From DATKUK01 sp035530655 (GTDB lineage: Bacteria; Planctomycetota; Phycisphaerae; UBA1845; DATKUK01), in the NCBI GenBank assembly GCA_035530655.1, contig DATKUK010000063.1:68031-132030 (forward strand): 64,000 bases of DNA, written 5' to 3'. Below are positions 54,616 through 63,846 of this stretch, piece after piece; the first letter of the stretch is position 1; the number at the start of each line of letters is the position of its first letter. Made by a program: the position numbers and the translations under genes. The notes under the pieces were generated by a model that had not been told where the DNA came from, did not search any database, and was given only the letters and a program-made list of their open reading frames with translations.

Positions 54616-55176
54616 GTGGCTGAGAATCCACCGCGGCTGGTGGGCAAACGCATCGCGCTGCTGGCCGTCGACGGTGCACACGAGCACGAGTTCTGGGTGC
54701 CGTACTATCGCTTCAAGGAGGAGGGCGCCACGCTGATCGTCGCCGGACTCGAGGCTGATCGCATCTACCACGGCGAGGGGCGATGCGGCAAGGACGGGCT
54801 GGCCCTGGCGAAGACCGACAAGGCGATCGCCGATCTGCGGGCCGATCAGCTCGATGCCCTGGTCATTCCGGGCGGCATCTTCGGCCCGCTGTATCTGCGA
54901 AACGATTCAGCCACGCTCGAACTGGTACGCCGGATGAACGCACGCGAGAAAATCATCGGCGCCATCTGCCACGCCCAGTGGGTGCTGGTCAGCGCCGACA
55001 TCCTGCGCGGGCGCCGGGCCACCAGCCCCGACGACATGGCCGTCGACATGAAAAACGCCGGGGCCGACTGGGTCAATCAGGAGGCTGTCCGCGACGGGCA
55101 CCTGATTACGGCCATTTACTTCGGCTACCTGCCGGCGTTCCTGCGACTGTTGATAGACGCGATCGAGCAGCGGTAG
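54616..55176 (+). CDS. DJ-1/PfpI-family protein
   Basis: 186 residues. The class I amidotransferase-like fold is seen from RIALLAVDGAHEHEF, VIPGGIFGP and the nucleophile elbow IGAICHAQW with Cys near 118 followed by His. The family includes glyoxalase/deglycase enzymes and intracellular proteases. The start is a GTG preceded by AAGGAGGTG. It lies between sugar-related genes. Confidence 0.88.
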   Translation: MAENPPRLVGKRIALLAVDGAHEHEFWVPYYRFKEEGATLIVAGLEADRIYHGEGRCGKDGLALAKTDKAIADLRADQLDALVIPGGIFGPLYLRNDSATLELVRRMNAREKIIGAICHAQWVLVSADILRGRRATSPDDMAVDMKNAGADWVNQEAVRDGHLITAIYFGYLPAFLRLLIDAIEQR

Positions 55177-55238
55177 GCCGTGTTGAGGCTTTGGCCGACG
55201 AACAGGTGTCTTGCTGAGAACTTCACCAAGAGGCGTCT

Positions 55239-56384
55239 ATGACCGGACGAGAGCGAATCCAAGCGGCCTTTCAGTTTCAGCCGACCGATCGCGTGCCGAT
55301 CTTCGAGCAGACGGTCGCCAGCAAGGTGGCGTCGCAGGCGTTCGGTCGTTCGCTGGATATCGGCGGGGGCGATCTGCGCTGCAAAGAGGCTGTCGCCTCG
55401 CTTGCCGGCGAGCAGGCCCACCGCGAATTCGTCGCCAAGATGCTGGGCGACATCGCGTGGCTTTACCGGCAGATGGGTTTCGACATGATCCGCATGCCCT
55501 GGCGTGAGAAGCGCAAGCCCGCCAGAAAGATCGACGAGTCGACCTACTTCTTCGGCAGCGAGGACGGAGCCTGGTCGCTCGCGCGCTACAGCCTGGAGGC
55601 AGCGAGTTGGCACGAGGTGGACAATCATCTCAGACGCGGCGGGGGCGACGTGCTGGTGCCAGAGATTCGATCGGCCGTCGAGTCGTTCGACGGCCCCAAG
55701 CCGCCATCCGACGACGAGCTGGCCGACTGGGACGAGCTGTGCCGACTGGCCGGCCCGGACCTGTGCAGGGCCTGCGGCTGCGGGGGCGTGGGCGTGCTGA
55801 TGTACGAGCCGGCGTGGCTGGAGGCGATGATGCTCTATCCCGACCTTGTGGGTGAGTATTTGTCGCACCGTTGCGAGGAACAGCTTCTGGCCATCGAGGT
55901 GTATCATCAGCACGGGGCCGAGGTTTGCCTGGCCGGCGGCGATCTGGCGATGAACACGGGGCCGGCCTACTCGCCCGCGATGTTTCGGCGCCTGGTGCTG
56001 CCACACCTGAAGCGGATCACCGCCAAATGTCACGAGCTGCAAATGCACTATATCTTTCGCACCGACGGCTGGACCTGGCCCATTGGCGACATGCTCTTCG
56101 AGGAGTCGGGCGTGGACGGCTACGGCGAGATCGACCGCCAGGCGGGCATGAAGCTGGATGAGCTGCGCGCGCGATTCGGGCGTCTGTGCCTGTTCGGCAA
56201 CGTGGATTGCGCCGCCGCTCTGACCCGGGGCACGGTTGACGACGTTCGCCGCACGACCGAGCAGAACCTGGCCGAGACCGGCGGGATCGGTCACGTGCTC
56301 GGCAGCAGCAACAGCATCGTCTTCGAGACGCCGCCCGAAAACCTGCTGGCCATGTTCGAAACCGCCAGAAACTGGCGCCGTTGA
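55239..56384 (+). CDS. uroporphyrinogen-decarboxylase-like protein
   Basis: 381 residues. The UroD/MtaA TIM-barrel family is recognised by MTGRERIQAAFQFQPTDRVPIFE at the N-terminus, key residues Arg-x-x-x-Ala-Phe and Pro-Asp-Arg-x-Pro, and a C-terminal ETPPENLLAMFETAR helix. In planctomycetes this group is large and rarely makes heme; many are methyltransferases of unknown substrate. A Cys-rich stretch CRACGCGGVG near residue 180 might bind a metal. It precedes a Gfo/Idh/MocA gene by 51 bases. Confidence 0.8.
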   Translation: MTGRERIQAAFQFQPTDRVPIFEQTVASKVASQAFGRSLDIGGGDLRCKEAVASLAGEQAHREFVAKMLGDIAWLYRQMGFDMIRMPWREKRKPARKIDESTYFFGSEDGAWSLARYSLEAASWHEVDNHLRRGGGDVLVPEIRSAVESFDGPKPPSDDELADWDELCRLAGPDLCRACGCGGVGVLMYEPAWLEAMMLYPDLVGEYLSHRCEEQLLAIEVYHQHGAEVCLAGGDLAMNTGPAYSPAMFRRLVLPHLKRITAKCHELQMHYIFRTDGWTWPIGDMLFEESGVDGYGEIDRQAGMKLDELRARFGRLCLFGNVDCAAALTRGTVDDVRRTTEQNLAETGGIGHVLGSSNSIVFETPPENLLAMFETARNWRR

Positions 56385-56435
56385 CCCGGGCGGGCCTCGA
56401 CGTAGCGCGGATTCGAGATCGAAGGGAGCTTGACC

Positions 56436-57428
56436 ATGATTCGTGTCGCTATCATCGGGTCGCGTGGGCACATTAGCGAGGTCTTCGACGGCTGGCAGGC
56501 GGCAGGCGAGTGCGAGTTGGTGGGTATGGCAAGGGCCGATCGCTTCGACGACGTGAATCGATTCAGCAATCAGCCGGCATGGGGCCCCACGACGCGTGCG
56601 TATGACGATTACCGCCAGATGCTCGACGAAACCAAACCCGATGTGGCGTGCGTGGCCATGCAGTACTACCGCAATGCTGAAGTCATCGTCGAGGCCGCCA
56701 GCCGAGGCATCCATGTCATCGCCGAGAAGCCGGTGGCTACGACGCTGGACGATCTGAAGCGGGTTCGGCAGGCCGTCGCCCGGCATAACGTCCGCCTGAC
56801 CGCCCTGCTGGCCATGCGATTGGACCCGCGCATCCATGCCGCCCGCCAAGCGGTGGCCGAGGGTCTGATCGGCGAGCCAATTCTCGCCTTCGGACAGAAG
56901 TCGTACCGCTTCGGCACCCGCCCCGACTTCTTCAGGCGGCGAGACACCTACGGCGGCACGATTCCGTGGGTGGCCATTCACGCCATCGACTTCGTTCGAT
57001 ATTGCACGCAACAGGAGTATCGAAGCGTTCGTGCCCTGCACGCCAACAAGGCGCATCCGAGCTATCCCGGCTGCGAGGACGCTGGCGCCCTGCTGTTCGA
57101 GATGTCCAACGGCGGCCAGGCCGTTATCAGCTTCGACTACCTGCGACCCGCCGCCGCCCCGACGCACGGCGACGATCGACTCCGCATCGCCGGATCGCAG
57201 GGCGTGGTCGAGGTTCGCCTGGCCGACGGGCTCTGCCAGATCATCACGCACTCGGACGGCCCGCGCGAATTGACGCGTCCGACCCCCGGGCAGTTCTTCG
57301 CGGATTTCGTCGGCGAGCTGCGCGGAGAAGGCCGGCATGTCGTCGGTCCGGACGAGGCGGTACGTGTCACCGAGATCGCCCTGAAGGCACGCGAGGCGGC
57401 CGACACCGATCAGATCGTGCCGTTGTGA
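56436..57428 (+). CDS. Gfo/Idh/MocA-family oxidoreductase
   Basis: 330 residues. The NAD(P)-binding segment VAIIGSRGHISEVFDGW is slightly unusual, lacking the standard GxGxxG. Catalytic EKPVATT follows GIHVIAEK. The C-terminal part shows GGTIPWVAIHAIDFVRYC with the Asp and His. It is 40% or less like the copy at 18918 by eye. Probable sugar oxidoreductase, cotranscribed with the UroD-like and methyltransferase genes. The ATG at 56436 is used over a TTG at 56430. Confidence 0.88.
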   Translation: MIRVAIIGSRGHISEVFDGWQAAGECELVGMARADRFDDVNRFSNQPAWGPTTRAYDDYRQMLDETKPDVACVAMQYYRNAEVIVEAASRGIHVIAEKPVATTLDDLKRVRQAVARHNVRLTALLAMRLDPRIHAARQAVAEGLIGEPILAFGQKSYRFGTRPDFFRRRDTYGGTIPWVAIHAIDFVRYCTQQEYRSVRALHANKAHPSYPGCEDAGALLFEMSNGGQAVISFDYLRPAAAPTHGDDRLRIAGSQGVVEVRLADGLCQIITHSDGPRELTRPTPGQFFADFVGELRGEGRHVVGPDEAVRVTEIALKAREAADTDQIVPL

Positions 57429-58132
57429 TGCTTGGCGCACAGCCACCGGTGCGTGGAATGGAGCAACGTATTGTGGACCGAATCCCCGAACCGGAGGTAA
57501 TGGACGGCGGCGACGAGGCCAAGGCTTACGAGCAGGCCGACTTTGCCGAGGTTAACGAGGCCTTCGTCGAACGCATCGTCGAGTTGGGCGGACATCTCTC
57601 CCGCGCGTGTGTCGTCGACTTGGGCGCGGGCCCGGCCGACATTGCGGTTCGCCTGCTGCAACGTCGCCCCGACTGGCGCGTGACCGCGGTGGATGCGGCA
57701 GCCGCCATGTTTGCCCTGGCCCGGCAGCGCCTCGCCGGCGAGCCGCTGGGCGACAGGATCGACCTTGTGCTGGCCGACGCGAAGTCGCTGCCGTTCGACG
57801 ACCACGCCTTCGACCTGGTGGTCTCCAACAGCATCATCCACCATCTCAACGAACCTGAATCGGTGTGGTTGGAGGTGAAGCGCGTCGCGCGGCCGGGCGC
57901 GGTCGTGCTCTTTCGCGACCTCTCGCGGCCCGACACGCCAAGTCGGGCTCGCCGGATCGTCGAGACGTATTCGGGCGACGAGTCCGACCTGCTCAAGAAG
58001 TTGTTCTACGATTCGCTGTTGGCCGCCTACACACCCGACGAAGTGCGTGGTCAACTTGCGGCGGCCAATCTGACCACGCTCCAGGTCGAGCACAGCAGCG
58101 ATCGTCATTGGGACGTGTTCGGCCGAGTCTGA
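57428..58132 (+). CDS. class I SAM-dependent methyltransferase
   Basis: 234 residues. AdoMet motif I is VVDLGAGPADIAVRLL, motif II ends VTAVDAA, and ADAKSLPFDDHAFDLVVSNSI is the motif III/IV region. The target is unknown; it is of the ubiE/methyltransferase_11 type. Its start ATG overlaps the stop of the preceding gene (TGATG); an alternative start lies 30 bases further in. Confidence 0.85.
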   Translation: MLGAQPPVRGMEQRIVDRIPEPEVMDGGDEAKAYEQADFAEVNEAFVERIVELGGHLSRACVVDLGAGPADIAVRLLQRRPDWRVTAVDAAAAMFALARQRLAGEPLGDRIDLVLADAKSLPFDDHAFDLVVSNSIIHHLNEPESVWLEVKRVARPGAVVLFRDLSRPDTPSRARRIVETYSGDESDLLKKLFYDSLLAAYTPDEVRGQLAAANLTTLQVEHSSDRHWDVFGRV

Positions 58133-58191
58133 GAGGCTGCCATCCCCCGGTTCGAGCAAGGCTGACATGCTGAGTCCGGAGTGGGGTTCGA

Positions 58192-58899
58192 TCACTCGAA
58201 GGTGAAGGCTGCTGGGCAATCTTTCGCCAGTTTGCACGCCTCGCACTTGGGCTTGCGGGCCGTGCAGATGCTTCGCCCGTGCAGAATCAGTGCATGACTG
58301 ACGAACGCCCATTGCCTGCGTGGCAGGATCTGCATCAGGTCGGCCTCAATCCTGGTTGCGTCCTTGCTGTTCCGACCGTTCCAGGTGAGCCCAAGACGTT
58401 CGGCCAGACGCCCCACGTGCGTGTCCACGCAGACGCCCTCGTTCTTGCCGAACCATGTGCCCAGCACCACGTTGGCCGTCTTGCGGGCCACCCCACGAAG
58501 TTGCAGCAGGTGCTCCATCGTGTCGGGAACCTCGCCGTCGAACTGCTCGTCGATGGCCTGGCAGGCTGCCCGGATGCTCTTGGCCTTCTGCCGGAAAAAA
58601 CCCGTTGACTGAATCTGCTTCTCCAGTTCCGCCTGGCTGGCGGCTGCGTAGTCGCGGGCGGTTCTGTATCGTTTGAACAGGTCGGGCGTCACCTGGTTGA
58701 CTCGTTCGTCGGTGCATTGGGCTGACAGGATGGTCGCGATCAGCAGCTCCAACACGCTGTCGTGCCGCAGGGCAGTGGTCGCGCTCGGGTAGAGCTTCTT
58801 CATCGCTCGCACGATGCGCGCCGCCCGCAGTTTGCGTTGCTCCACGGTTTCGCGCTGCCTGCCCATCGTCTTTGGCGCCTGTTCGGGCAGCCGTTCCAC
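58192..58899 (-). CDS. nth: endonuclease III
   Basis: 235 residues, base-excision repair glycosylase/lyase for oxidised pyrimidines. The helix-hairpin-helix LLQLRGVARKTANVVLG carries the catalytic Lys; Asp lies in VCVDTHVGRL. The cluster loop matches C-x6-C-x2-C-x5-C (CTARKPKCEACKLAKDC). About 20 extra N-terminal residues beyond E. coli Nth may be overcalled. Confidence 0.95.
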   Translation of the reverse strand: MERLPEQAPKTMGRQRETVEQRKLRAARIVRAMKKLYPSATTALRHDSVLELLIATILSAQCTDERVNQVTPDLFKRYRTARDYAAASQAELEKQIQSTGFFRQKAKSIRAACQAIDEQFDGEVPDTMEHLLQLRGVARKTANVVLGTWFGKNEGVCVDTHVGRLAERLGLTWNGRNSKDATRIEADLMQILPRRQWAFVSHALILHGRSICTARKPKCEACKLAKDCPAAFTFE

Positions 58900-58907
58900 C
58901 CAGTGTC

Positions 58908-59492
58908 CTACTTCGACGTCGCCTCAACTTTGACCAGCATCTCCACGCCGTGTCCCACGGGCACGGTCATGGCCCATAGGGACGGATGCGACCGGATATA
59001 GTCCAGCGCATCGCCGAACGCCTCCGGGTGCGAGATGACGTTGTCGATCAGAATGGTCGCCCGGTCGGTGAGCTTGTCCAGCAGAAGATCGATGTATTCC
59101 CGCGTGGGTTCCTTGTCCGCGTCGATAAAGACGAAATCGAACGGACCGTCCATTTCGGTCAGCACGTCGGTGATCTGCCCGACACGGGCCACGACCACGC
59201 CGTCCAGACCCCCCTGGCGGAGATGCTCCATCGCCTGGTCGCGCTTGCGCTGTTCCTTGTCGATAGTGATCAGCCGGCCGTGGTTTTTCCTCGCCGCCCA
59301 CGCCAGCCACAGGCTGCTGTAGCCGTAGCTTGTCCCCAGCTCCAACAGGCGCGCAGCGCCGGTGGCCAGCGCCATGCTGTGCAGGAATCGGCCTTCCTCC
59401 GGCGGGATGTTCCATGCGTCGTCCCGCTGCTTGACGAAGTTCCACACCCGTTCAAGGGTGTCAGCCACCAACCTATCAGAATCAACATCCAT
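58908..59492 (-). CDS. O-methyltransferase (COMT-like)
   Basis: 194 residues. AdoMet site LLELGTSYGYSSLWLAWAA, acidic LITIDKEQ, and the metal-binding FVFIDADKE match family 3 O-methyltransferases. The start ATG at 59492 avoids overlap with the mrp gene 14 bases upstream. Longer frames run into that gene. Substrate unknown; family members act on catechols or caffeoyl esters. Confidence 0.88.
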   Translation of the reverse strand: MDVDSDRLVADTLERVWNFVKQRDDAWNIPPEEGRFLHSMALATGAARLLELGTSYGYSSLWLAWAARKNHGRLITIDKEQRKRDQAMEHLRQGGLDGVVVARVGQITDVLTEMDGPFDFVFIDADKEPTREYIDLLLDKLTDRATILIDNVISHPEAFGDALDYIRSHPSLWAMTVPVGHGVEMLVKVEATSK

Positions 59493-59506
59493 GATTTTGC
59501 CTCGTG

Positions 59507-60601
59507 TCAGACTGCTTCCACTCGGTCGTCCGCCGCCCCGCTTCCCGCCGCTGTATTCGTGGCTGCGCACACCCGTGCCGCCAGGTTGCCCGCAACCGCC
59601 TCGATGGCATCCCGAGTGGCAAGGTCCAAATCGTTCAGCATCGCATCGGGCGTGCCTGCATCGCACGCCCGGCGGATGCCGACGTTCAGCGGGATCGAGC
59701 CCAGAAACGGCACACCGTACTGCTCGGCCAGCGCCGCCGCTCCACCCTTGCCGAACAGATCGTACTCCTTGCCGGTGTCGAGTGCGACAAAGTATGTCAT
59801 ATTCTCCACCACGCCGAGGCAGTGGACGCCGAGCTTCTCATACATCTGAATGGCCCGTCCGGCGTCCAGCCTGGCCACCTGCTGGCCGGTGCACACCACC
59901 ACCGCGCCGGTCATCGGTATCGACTGCGAAAGCGTAAGCGGCACGTCGCCCGTCCCCGGCGGCAAATCCACGATCAGATAGTCCAGCTCACCCCAATCCA
60001 CGTTCGACAGGAACTGTTTGACCACCCCGTGCACCATCGGGCCCCGCCAGACCACCGCGTCGTCCGGGTCCAGCAGGAATCCCATGCTCATGACTGACAG
60101 GGCGGCTACCTCAACGGGCAGAATCTTCCCGTCCCTGGCAAGCGGCTTATCGTTCGGCACGCCGAGCATGGTCGGGATGGACGGGCCGAAGACGTCCGCA
60201 TCCAGTAAGCCCACCCGCGCACCACTGCGCCGCAACGACATCGCCAGCATGACGGCGACCGTGCTCTTGCCCACGCCACCCTTGCCCGCTCCCACCGCGA
60301 TGATGTGCTTGACCTGCGGCAGCACAGCTTGCGGTCTGGGCGGGCCCTGCACCCGCGCGCCCAGATGCACCTGCACGTCGGTTACGCCCGGCAGGGCACG
60401 CACGGCGCGTTCCACGTCGGCGGCGATCCGGCTCTTCATGGGACAGGCCGGCGTGGTCAGCTCCACCGAAACCTCCACGCGGCCGTCCTGTACGACGACA
60501 TCCTTGATCATGCCCAGGCTCACAAGGTCGCGGTCCAACTCGGGGTCGTTCACGCTGCCTAACGCTTGCAGCACCTGCTGCCGGTTGAGTTGCCCTGACA
60601 T
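59507..60601 (-). CDS. Mrp/ApbC-type P-loop ATPase lacking the usual CxxC
   Basis: 364 residues. An N-terminal MIP18/DUF59 domain (LGSVNDPELDRDLVSLGMIKD) precedes the deviant Walker A GKGGVGKST and the LDADVFGPSIP and DLPPGTGD motifs. These carriers bind iron-sulfur clusters via a C-P-x-C in VENMSYFxCPxC; here the segment reads ENMTYFVALDTGKEYD, with no Cys. Cyanobacterial relatives lack it too. Cluster binding, if any, must differ. The start has CAGGAGATACTTC. Confidence 0.9.
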   Translation of the reverse strand: MSGQLNRQQVLQALGSVNDPELDRDLVSLGMIKDVVVQDGRVEVSVELTTPACPMKSRIAADVERAVRALPGVTDVQVHLGARVQGPPRPQAVLPQVKHIIAVGAGKGGVGKSTVAVMLAMSLRRSGARVGLLDADVFGPSIPTMLGVPNDKPLARDGKILPVEVAALSVMSMGFLLDPDDAVVWRGPMVHGVVKQFLSNVDWGELDYLIVDLPPGTGDVPLTLSQSIPMTGAVVVCTGQQVARLDAGRAIQMYEKLGVHCLGVVENMTYFVALDTGKEYDLFGKGGAAALAEQYGVPFLGSIPLNVGIRRACDAGTPDAMLNDLDLATRDAIEAVAGNLAARVCAATNTAAGSGAADDRVEAV

Positions 60602-60794
60602 GAAGTATCTCCTGTCCAAGCCGTCGTTTGTGACAACATAGCCCTCAGCCGGTGCGTTTTCTAGCTGATAGGGCGGCTCTCAGCTACCGTAAGGCGTTGT
60701 CAATGTGTTTCTTGGTGCCAGGCCGCCGGCCAAAGCAGGTGCTGTCCTACACGCAGCTTGACCGCGGCAGTGGAATTGGCCATGCTTTTCCGTC

Positions 60795-62588
60795 GTGACT
60801 GCACAAACATCACCTCGGCAGCCCAGGCTGGGCGCGGTTGCATTGGTGCTGGCCGCGACTGTGGGCACGTTGTTGCCCCTGGCAGGCGGCCCGCCTCTCG
60901 GCGATCACGAGTGTCTCCACGCTCAGGTCTCCCGCCAAATGCTTCAGAGCGGCAACTGGCTTGTATCGCACTACGGTGAGGCGGTTTATGGCAATAAGCC
61001 TCCGCTGAAGAGTTGGCTGACCGCTCTGGCGGCCCGTTGGCTCGAGCCGCCGAGCGACATGCCGGTCACGCCGTTCAGCGCCCGACTCCCGTCGGCCGTG
61101 GCCGGCTTTCTGACGGTGCTGATTCTGTGGCGACTGAGCGTTTCCATGTTCGGCGCCGGTGTCGGGCTGACCACGGGCCTGGTGGCGGCCAGCACGTTCG
61201 GCATTCTCTTCTATGCCAACAACGGCATGATGGAGATGACGGTTGCTGCCACCGCTGCCTGGGCATTTGCCGAGTTTTGGTGGGCGATCCACGCCGCAAC
61301 GCGTGGCCGTCGACGGCTTCACTTCGCCTTGTTCTACGTGGCTCTCGGGCTGGGCGTGCTGACCAAGGGGCCCGTGCCGCTGGCGGTGGTGGGCATGCCG
61401 CTGGCGGTGTGGTGGTTCGTGCATCGACCCGTTCGTCTGGCCTTGGCCGGCGCGTGGGACTGGCGGTTCGCCGCAGCCACCGTAGGCCAGCAGTTCGTCC
61501 GCGCGTTCACCCGCACGTGGCTGCTGCCCGGCGTGCTGATATTCCTGGCTTCGTTCGGCTGGTGGGCGGTGGCGGCGTACCTGAAGCAGCCCGACATCAT
61601 ATGGATCTGGCATGCCCAATTTATCGGGCACGCCACCGGCGAGATGCTGCACAGCAGCCCGCAGGCCTATCTGTATTACCTGCCGTACGCGTTTGCCCTC
61701 ACGGTGCCTTGGCTGCTGTCGGTGCCCGAGGCCACCGTCTCACCATTTTTGACGCGGTATCGCCGCTACCGGCGCCCGCTGCTGTATGCGTGCTGCTGGT
61801 GGCTGGTTGGCCTGTTGGTCCTGTCGCTGGTGGTAGCGTCCAAACGCCCCCACTATCTGCTTTCGAGTGTCGGCGGCGCGGTTTTGCTGCTGGGGGTCGT
61901 GCTGCATCGGCTCTTCGGCCCGGTTCCGCAGCCGTCGCGCAAGTTGCTGGCGGCCATCTGCGTCGGGGTGCCGACCTGTCTGGCGATCGGCCTGTTGGCG
62001 GCCTGGGTCTGGGTGCATCACAACGCGCCGGCGGCCGCCGCTTCGGCTGCAGTTGTGGCTTTCCTGACGGTGGTGGGCTTCACGGCTTCGGCGATGGCGT
62101 ATCTGCGAGGCCGTCGCGCATTGAGCTTTGGATTGATACCGACCACGATGATTGCCGTGTTCGTGTCCGGCTGGCTGTGGATTGGACCTCGTTTAGGGCT
62201 GGATACCGAGGCTCGCGATGTGGTTTCAGCCATCGAGGCGGCCAATATCGAGCCCGGTGCCGAGGTCTATTGGGGCGATCGGCGGCCCGACGCGCGCGTG
62301 GTTTTCTATGGCAAACGTCGCATCCGGTACATCATGACCCCTATGGAGATCGAGGCCGAACTCGAGGGCAGGCCTCGCGATCGCCACGCTCTCGAGTTGA
62401 CGGTAGCCGATCGGATCAGAGACCTCCTCGAAGGCGACAAGCCGGTCTATGTCGTCATGCGCGCCGGCAACTGGGGACGGCTGTCCAACGTGCTCGGCGT
62501 CGAAGGCCACATTCTGGAGGTCGTCGACAGTCGTCAAAACGATCCGGACCACAATCTGGTCATCGTCACGAACAAGCCTGCCGCGTAG
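60795..62588 (+). CDS. GT39/ArnT-like membrane glycosyltransferase
   Basis: 597 residues with 11-12 hydrophobic helices. The first periplasmic loop carries the acidic pair seen in PMT/ArnT enzymes (GDHECLHAQVSRQML), then NKPPLKSWLTAL. Such enzymes transfer a sugar from a polyprenyl phosphate to lipid or protein. The C-terminal ~150 residues are soluble. The GTG start at 60795 is taken; no better start is seen. It precedes the TPR gene by 127 bases. Confidence 0.85.
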   Translation: MTAQTSPRQPRLGAVALVLAATVGTLLPLAGGPPLGDHECLHAQVSRQMLQSGNWLVSHYGEAVYGNKPPLKSWLTALAARWLEPPSDMPVTPFSARLPSAVAGFLTVLILWRLSVSMFGAGVGLTTGLVAASTFGILFYANNGMMEMTVAATAAWAFAEFWWAIHAATRGRRRLHFALFYVALGLGVLTKGPVPLAVVGMPLAVWWFVHRPVRLALAGAWDWRFAAATVGQQFVRAFTRTWLLPGVLIFLASFGWWAVAAYLKQPDIIWIWHAQFIGHATGEMLHSSPQAYLYYLPYAFALTVPWLLSVPEATVSPFLTRYRRYRRPLLYACCWWLVGLLVLSLVVASKRPHYLLSSVGGAVLLLGVVLHRLFGPVPQPSRKLLAAICVGVPTCLAIGLLAAWVWVHHNAPAAAASAAVVAFLTVVGFTASAMAYLRGRRALSFGLIPTTMIAVFVSGWLWIGPRLGLDTEARDVVSAIEAANIEPGAEVYWGDRRPDARVVFYGKRRIRYIMTPMEIEAELEGRPRDRHALELTVADRIRDLLEGDKPVYVVMRAGNWGRLSNVLGVEGHILEVVDSRQNDPDHNLVIVTNKPAA

Positions 62589-62715
62589 TCGCCTGCCTTC
62601 AGGCTCGTGGGAGCCAGGCGAGCGCGGTGTAGTCCGAGCGATCGCGACATGTGATGGGGGGGCGGATCCGGCGATGGGAACGTGAACTCGACCCGCAATC
62701 GCAGACAGCCGGCCG

Positions 62716-63615
62716 ATGCGCGCGGCCCTGTGGCTGGGTGCGGTCGTGGTGCTGTATGCGCTGAGTTCCAGAAATGTGGCCGGTTATCAACCCGACCAGG
62801 CCCGCTGGTATTACGAGCGCGGCATCGCCTACCGCTCAGTGGGTGACACCGACCATGCCATCGAACAGTACCGTCAGACCGTCGCGATAGATCCTTCCCA
62901 CGGCCCCGCTCTCTACAACCTTGGCTTGGCTCTAGCCGCCCAGGACCGTCTCGATGAGGCGATTGTGCAGTACCGCCGGGCGCTGGTGATACGCCCCGAC
63001 TACGCCGACGCCCACAACAACCTCGGCAACGCGCTGCTTCGTCAGGGCAAGCTCGACGAGGCCATTCAGCACTATCACCAGGCCCTTCAGATCTGGCCGG
63101 ACTATGCTTTGGCCCATCGCAACCTCGGTCTGGCGTTGCTCAGAAGGGGCCAAACCGATCAGGCCATCGTGCACTTCCTACAAGCGGTGCAGATCAACCC
63201 CGACTATGCTGCCGCCCATCAGAACCTGGCCGACGCCCTTTCACGGACTTCGGGCTTCGCCGAGGCCGCCGATCACTACAGAGCGGTTTTGCGTCTGGCG
63301 CACGACCACATTCGCGCGATGAACGACCTCGCCTGGTTGCTGGCCACCTGTCCCGATGCTGCGATTCGCAACGGGTCGGAGGCCGTCCGACTCGCCACCG
63401 AGGCCAACCGCCAACTCAACTACACCCAACCCTTGCCGCTGGACACGTTGGCCGCCGCCTACGCCGAGGTGGGCGACTTCGATCGCGCCGTCACCACCGC
63501 CCAACGCGCGGTCGAACTGGCTCGGGCGCACAACCAGTCTGAACTTGCCGACCAATACGAAGGCCGCCTGCGCCTTTATCAAGCCCGCCAGGCGTATCGC
63601 CAATCCGCCCCGTGA
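62716..63615 (+). CDS. membrane-anchored TPR protein
   Basis: 299 residues. One N-terminal hydrophobic helix (ALWLGAVVVLYALSS), then about five tetratricopeptide repeats of 34 residues starting near residue 25: each has A-x-x-x-Y/N-L-G and a closing Pro such as IDPSHGPALYNLGLAL, RPDYADAHNNLGNAL and WPDYALAHRNLGLAL. TPRs bind partner proteins. A role with the upstream glycosyltransferase is possible because such pairs are frequent. Confidence 0.85.
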   Translation: MRAALWLGAVVVLYALSSRNVAGYQPDQARWYYERGIAYRSVGDTDHAIEQYRQTVAIDPSHGPALYNLGLALAAQDRLDEAIVQYRRALVIRPDYADAHNNLGNALLRQGKLDEAIQHYHQALQIWPDYALAHRNLGLALLRRGQTDQAIVHFLQAVQINPDYAAAHQNLADALSRTSGFAEAADHYRAVLRLAHDHIRAMNDLAWLLATCPDAAIRNGSEAVRLATEANRQLNYTQPLPLDTLAAAYAEVGDFDRAVTTAQRAVELARAHNQSELADQYEGRLRLYQARQAYRQSAP

Positions 63616-63637
63616 CCGTCGGGTGGCACGCGTCTGC

Positions 63638-63655
63638 CACTGCTTCCAAGCAGTG
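63638..63655 (+). terminator. hairpin after the TPR gene
   Basis: CACTGCTT and AAGCAGTG pair perfectly around CC, 23 bases after the TPR stop. It is followed by TTCCTTCAT rather than a clear T run, so it is a weak terminator candidate. Confidence 0.4.
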
Positions 63656-63782
63656 TTCCTTCATCTGTGTACGATGGGTGTCTAGGGTGGCACGATCCGG
63701 CGAAGCCAGGCCGTGAGGCTGTAGCGCGGGCTCTACCCGCCGTGTTGTATCCGGTATAACTCAGACGTAGATGGGGATGAAA

Positions 63783-63846
63783 GCCCGTTGCTCCGGCTGG
63801 TATAACGACCAGCCAAAAGGAAGTTATCTTTTAAGGAGCAACGGGC
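63783..63846 (+). promoter_or_regulatory. structured leader masking the transposase ribosome binding site
   Basis: GCCCGTTGCTCC (63783-63794) is perfectly complementary to GGAGCAACGGGC (63835-63846), which ends at the base before the ATG and contains the ribosome binding site GGAG. Within the loop, GGCTGGT (63795-63801) pairs with ACCAGCC (63808-63814). The structure would limit translation of the transposase or belong to a bridge-RNA-like noncoding segment. Confidence 0.7.

Noticed and set aside
55125..57446. A 773-codon open frame on the minus strand
   Set aside because: It is opposite three well-supported plus-strand genes, has no domain or signal, and long open antisense frames are common at this GC content.
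38084..63760. TGTATCCGGTATA occurs near 38085 and again near 63744
   Set aside because: A 13-base match is expected by chance in a window of this size, and the contexts are unrelated.
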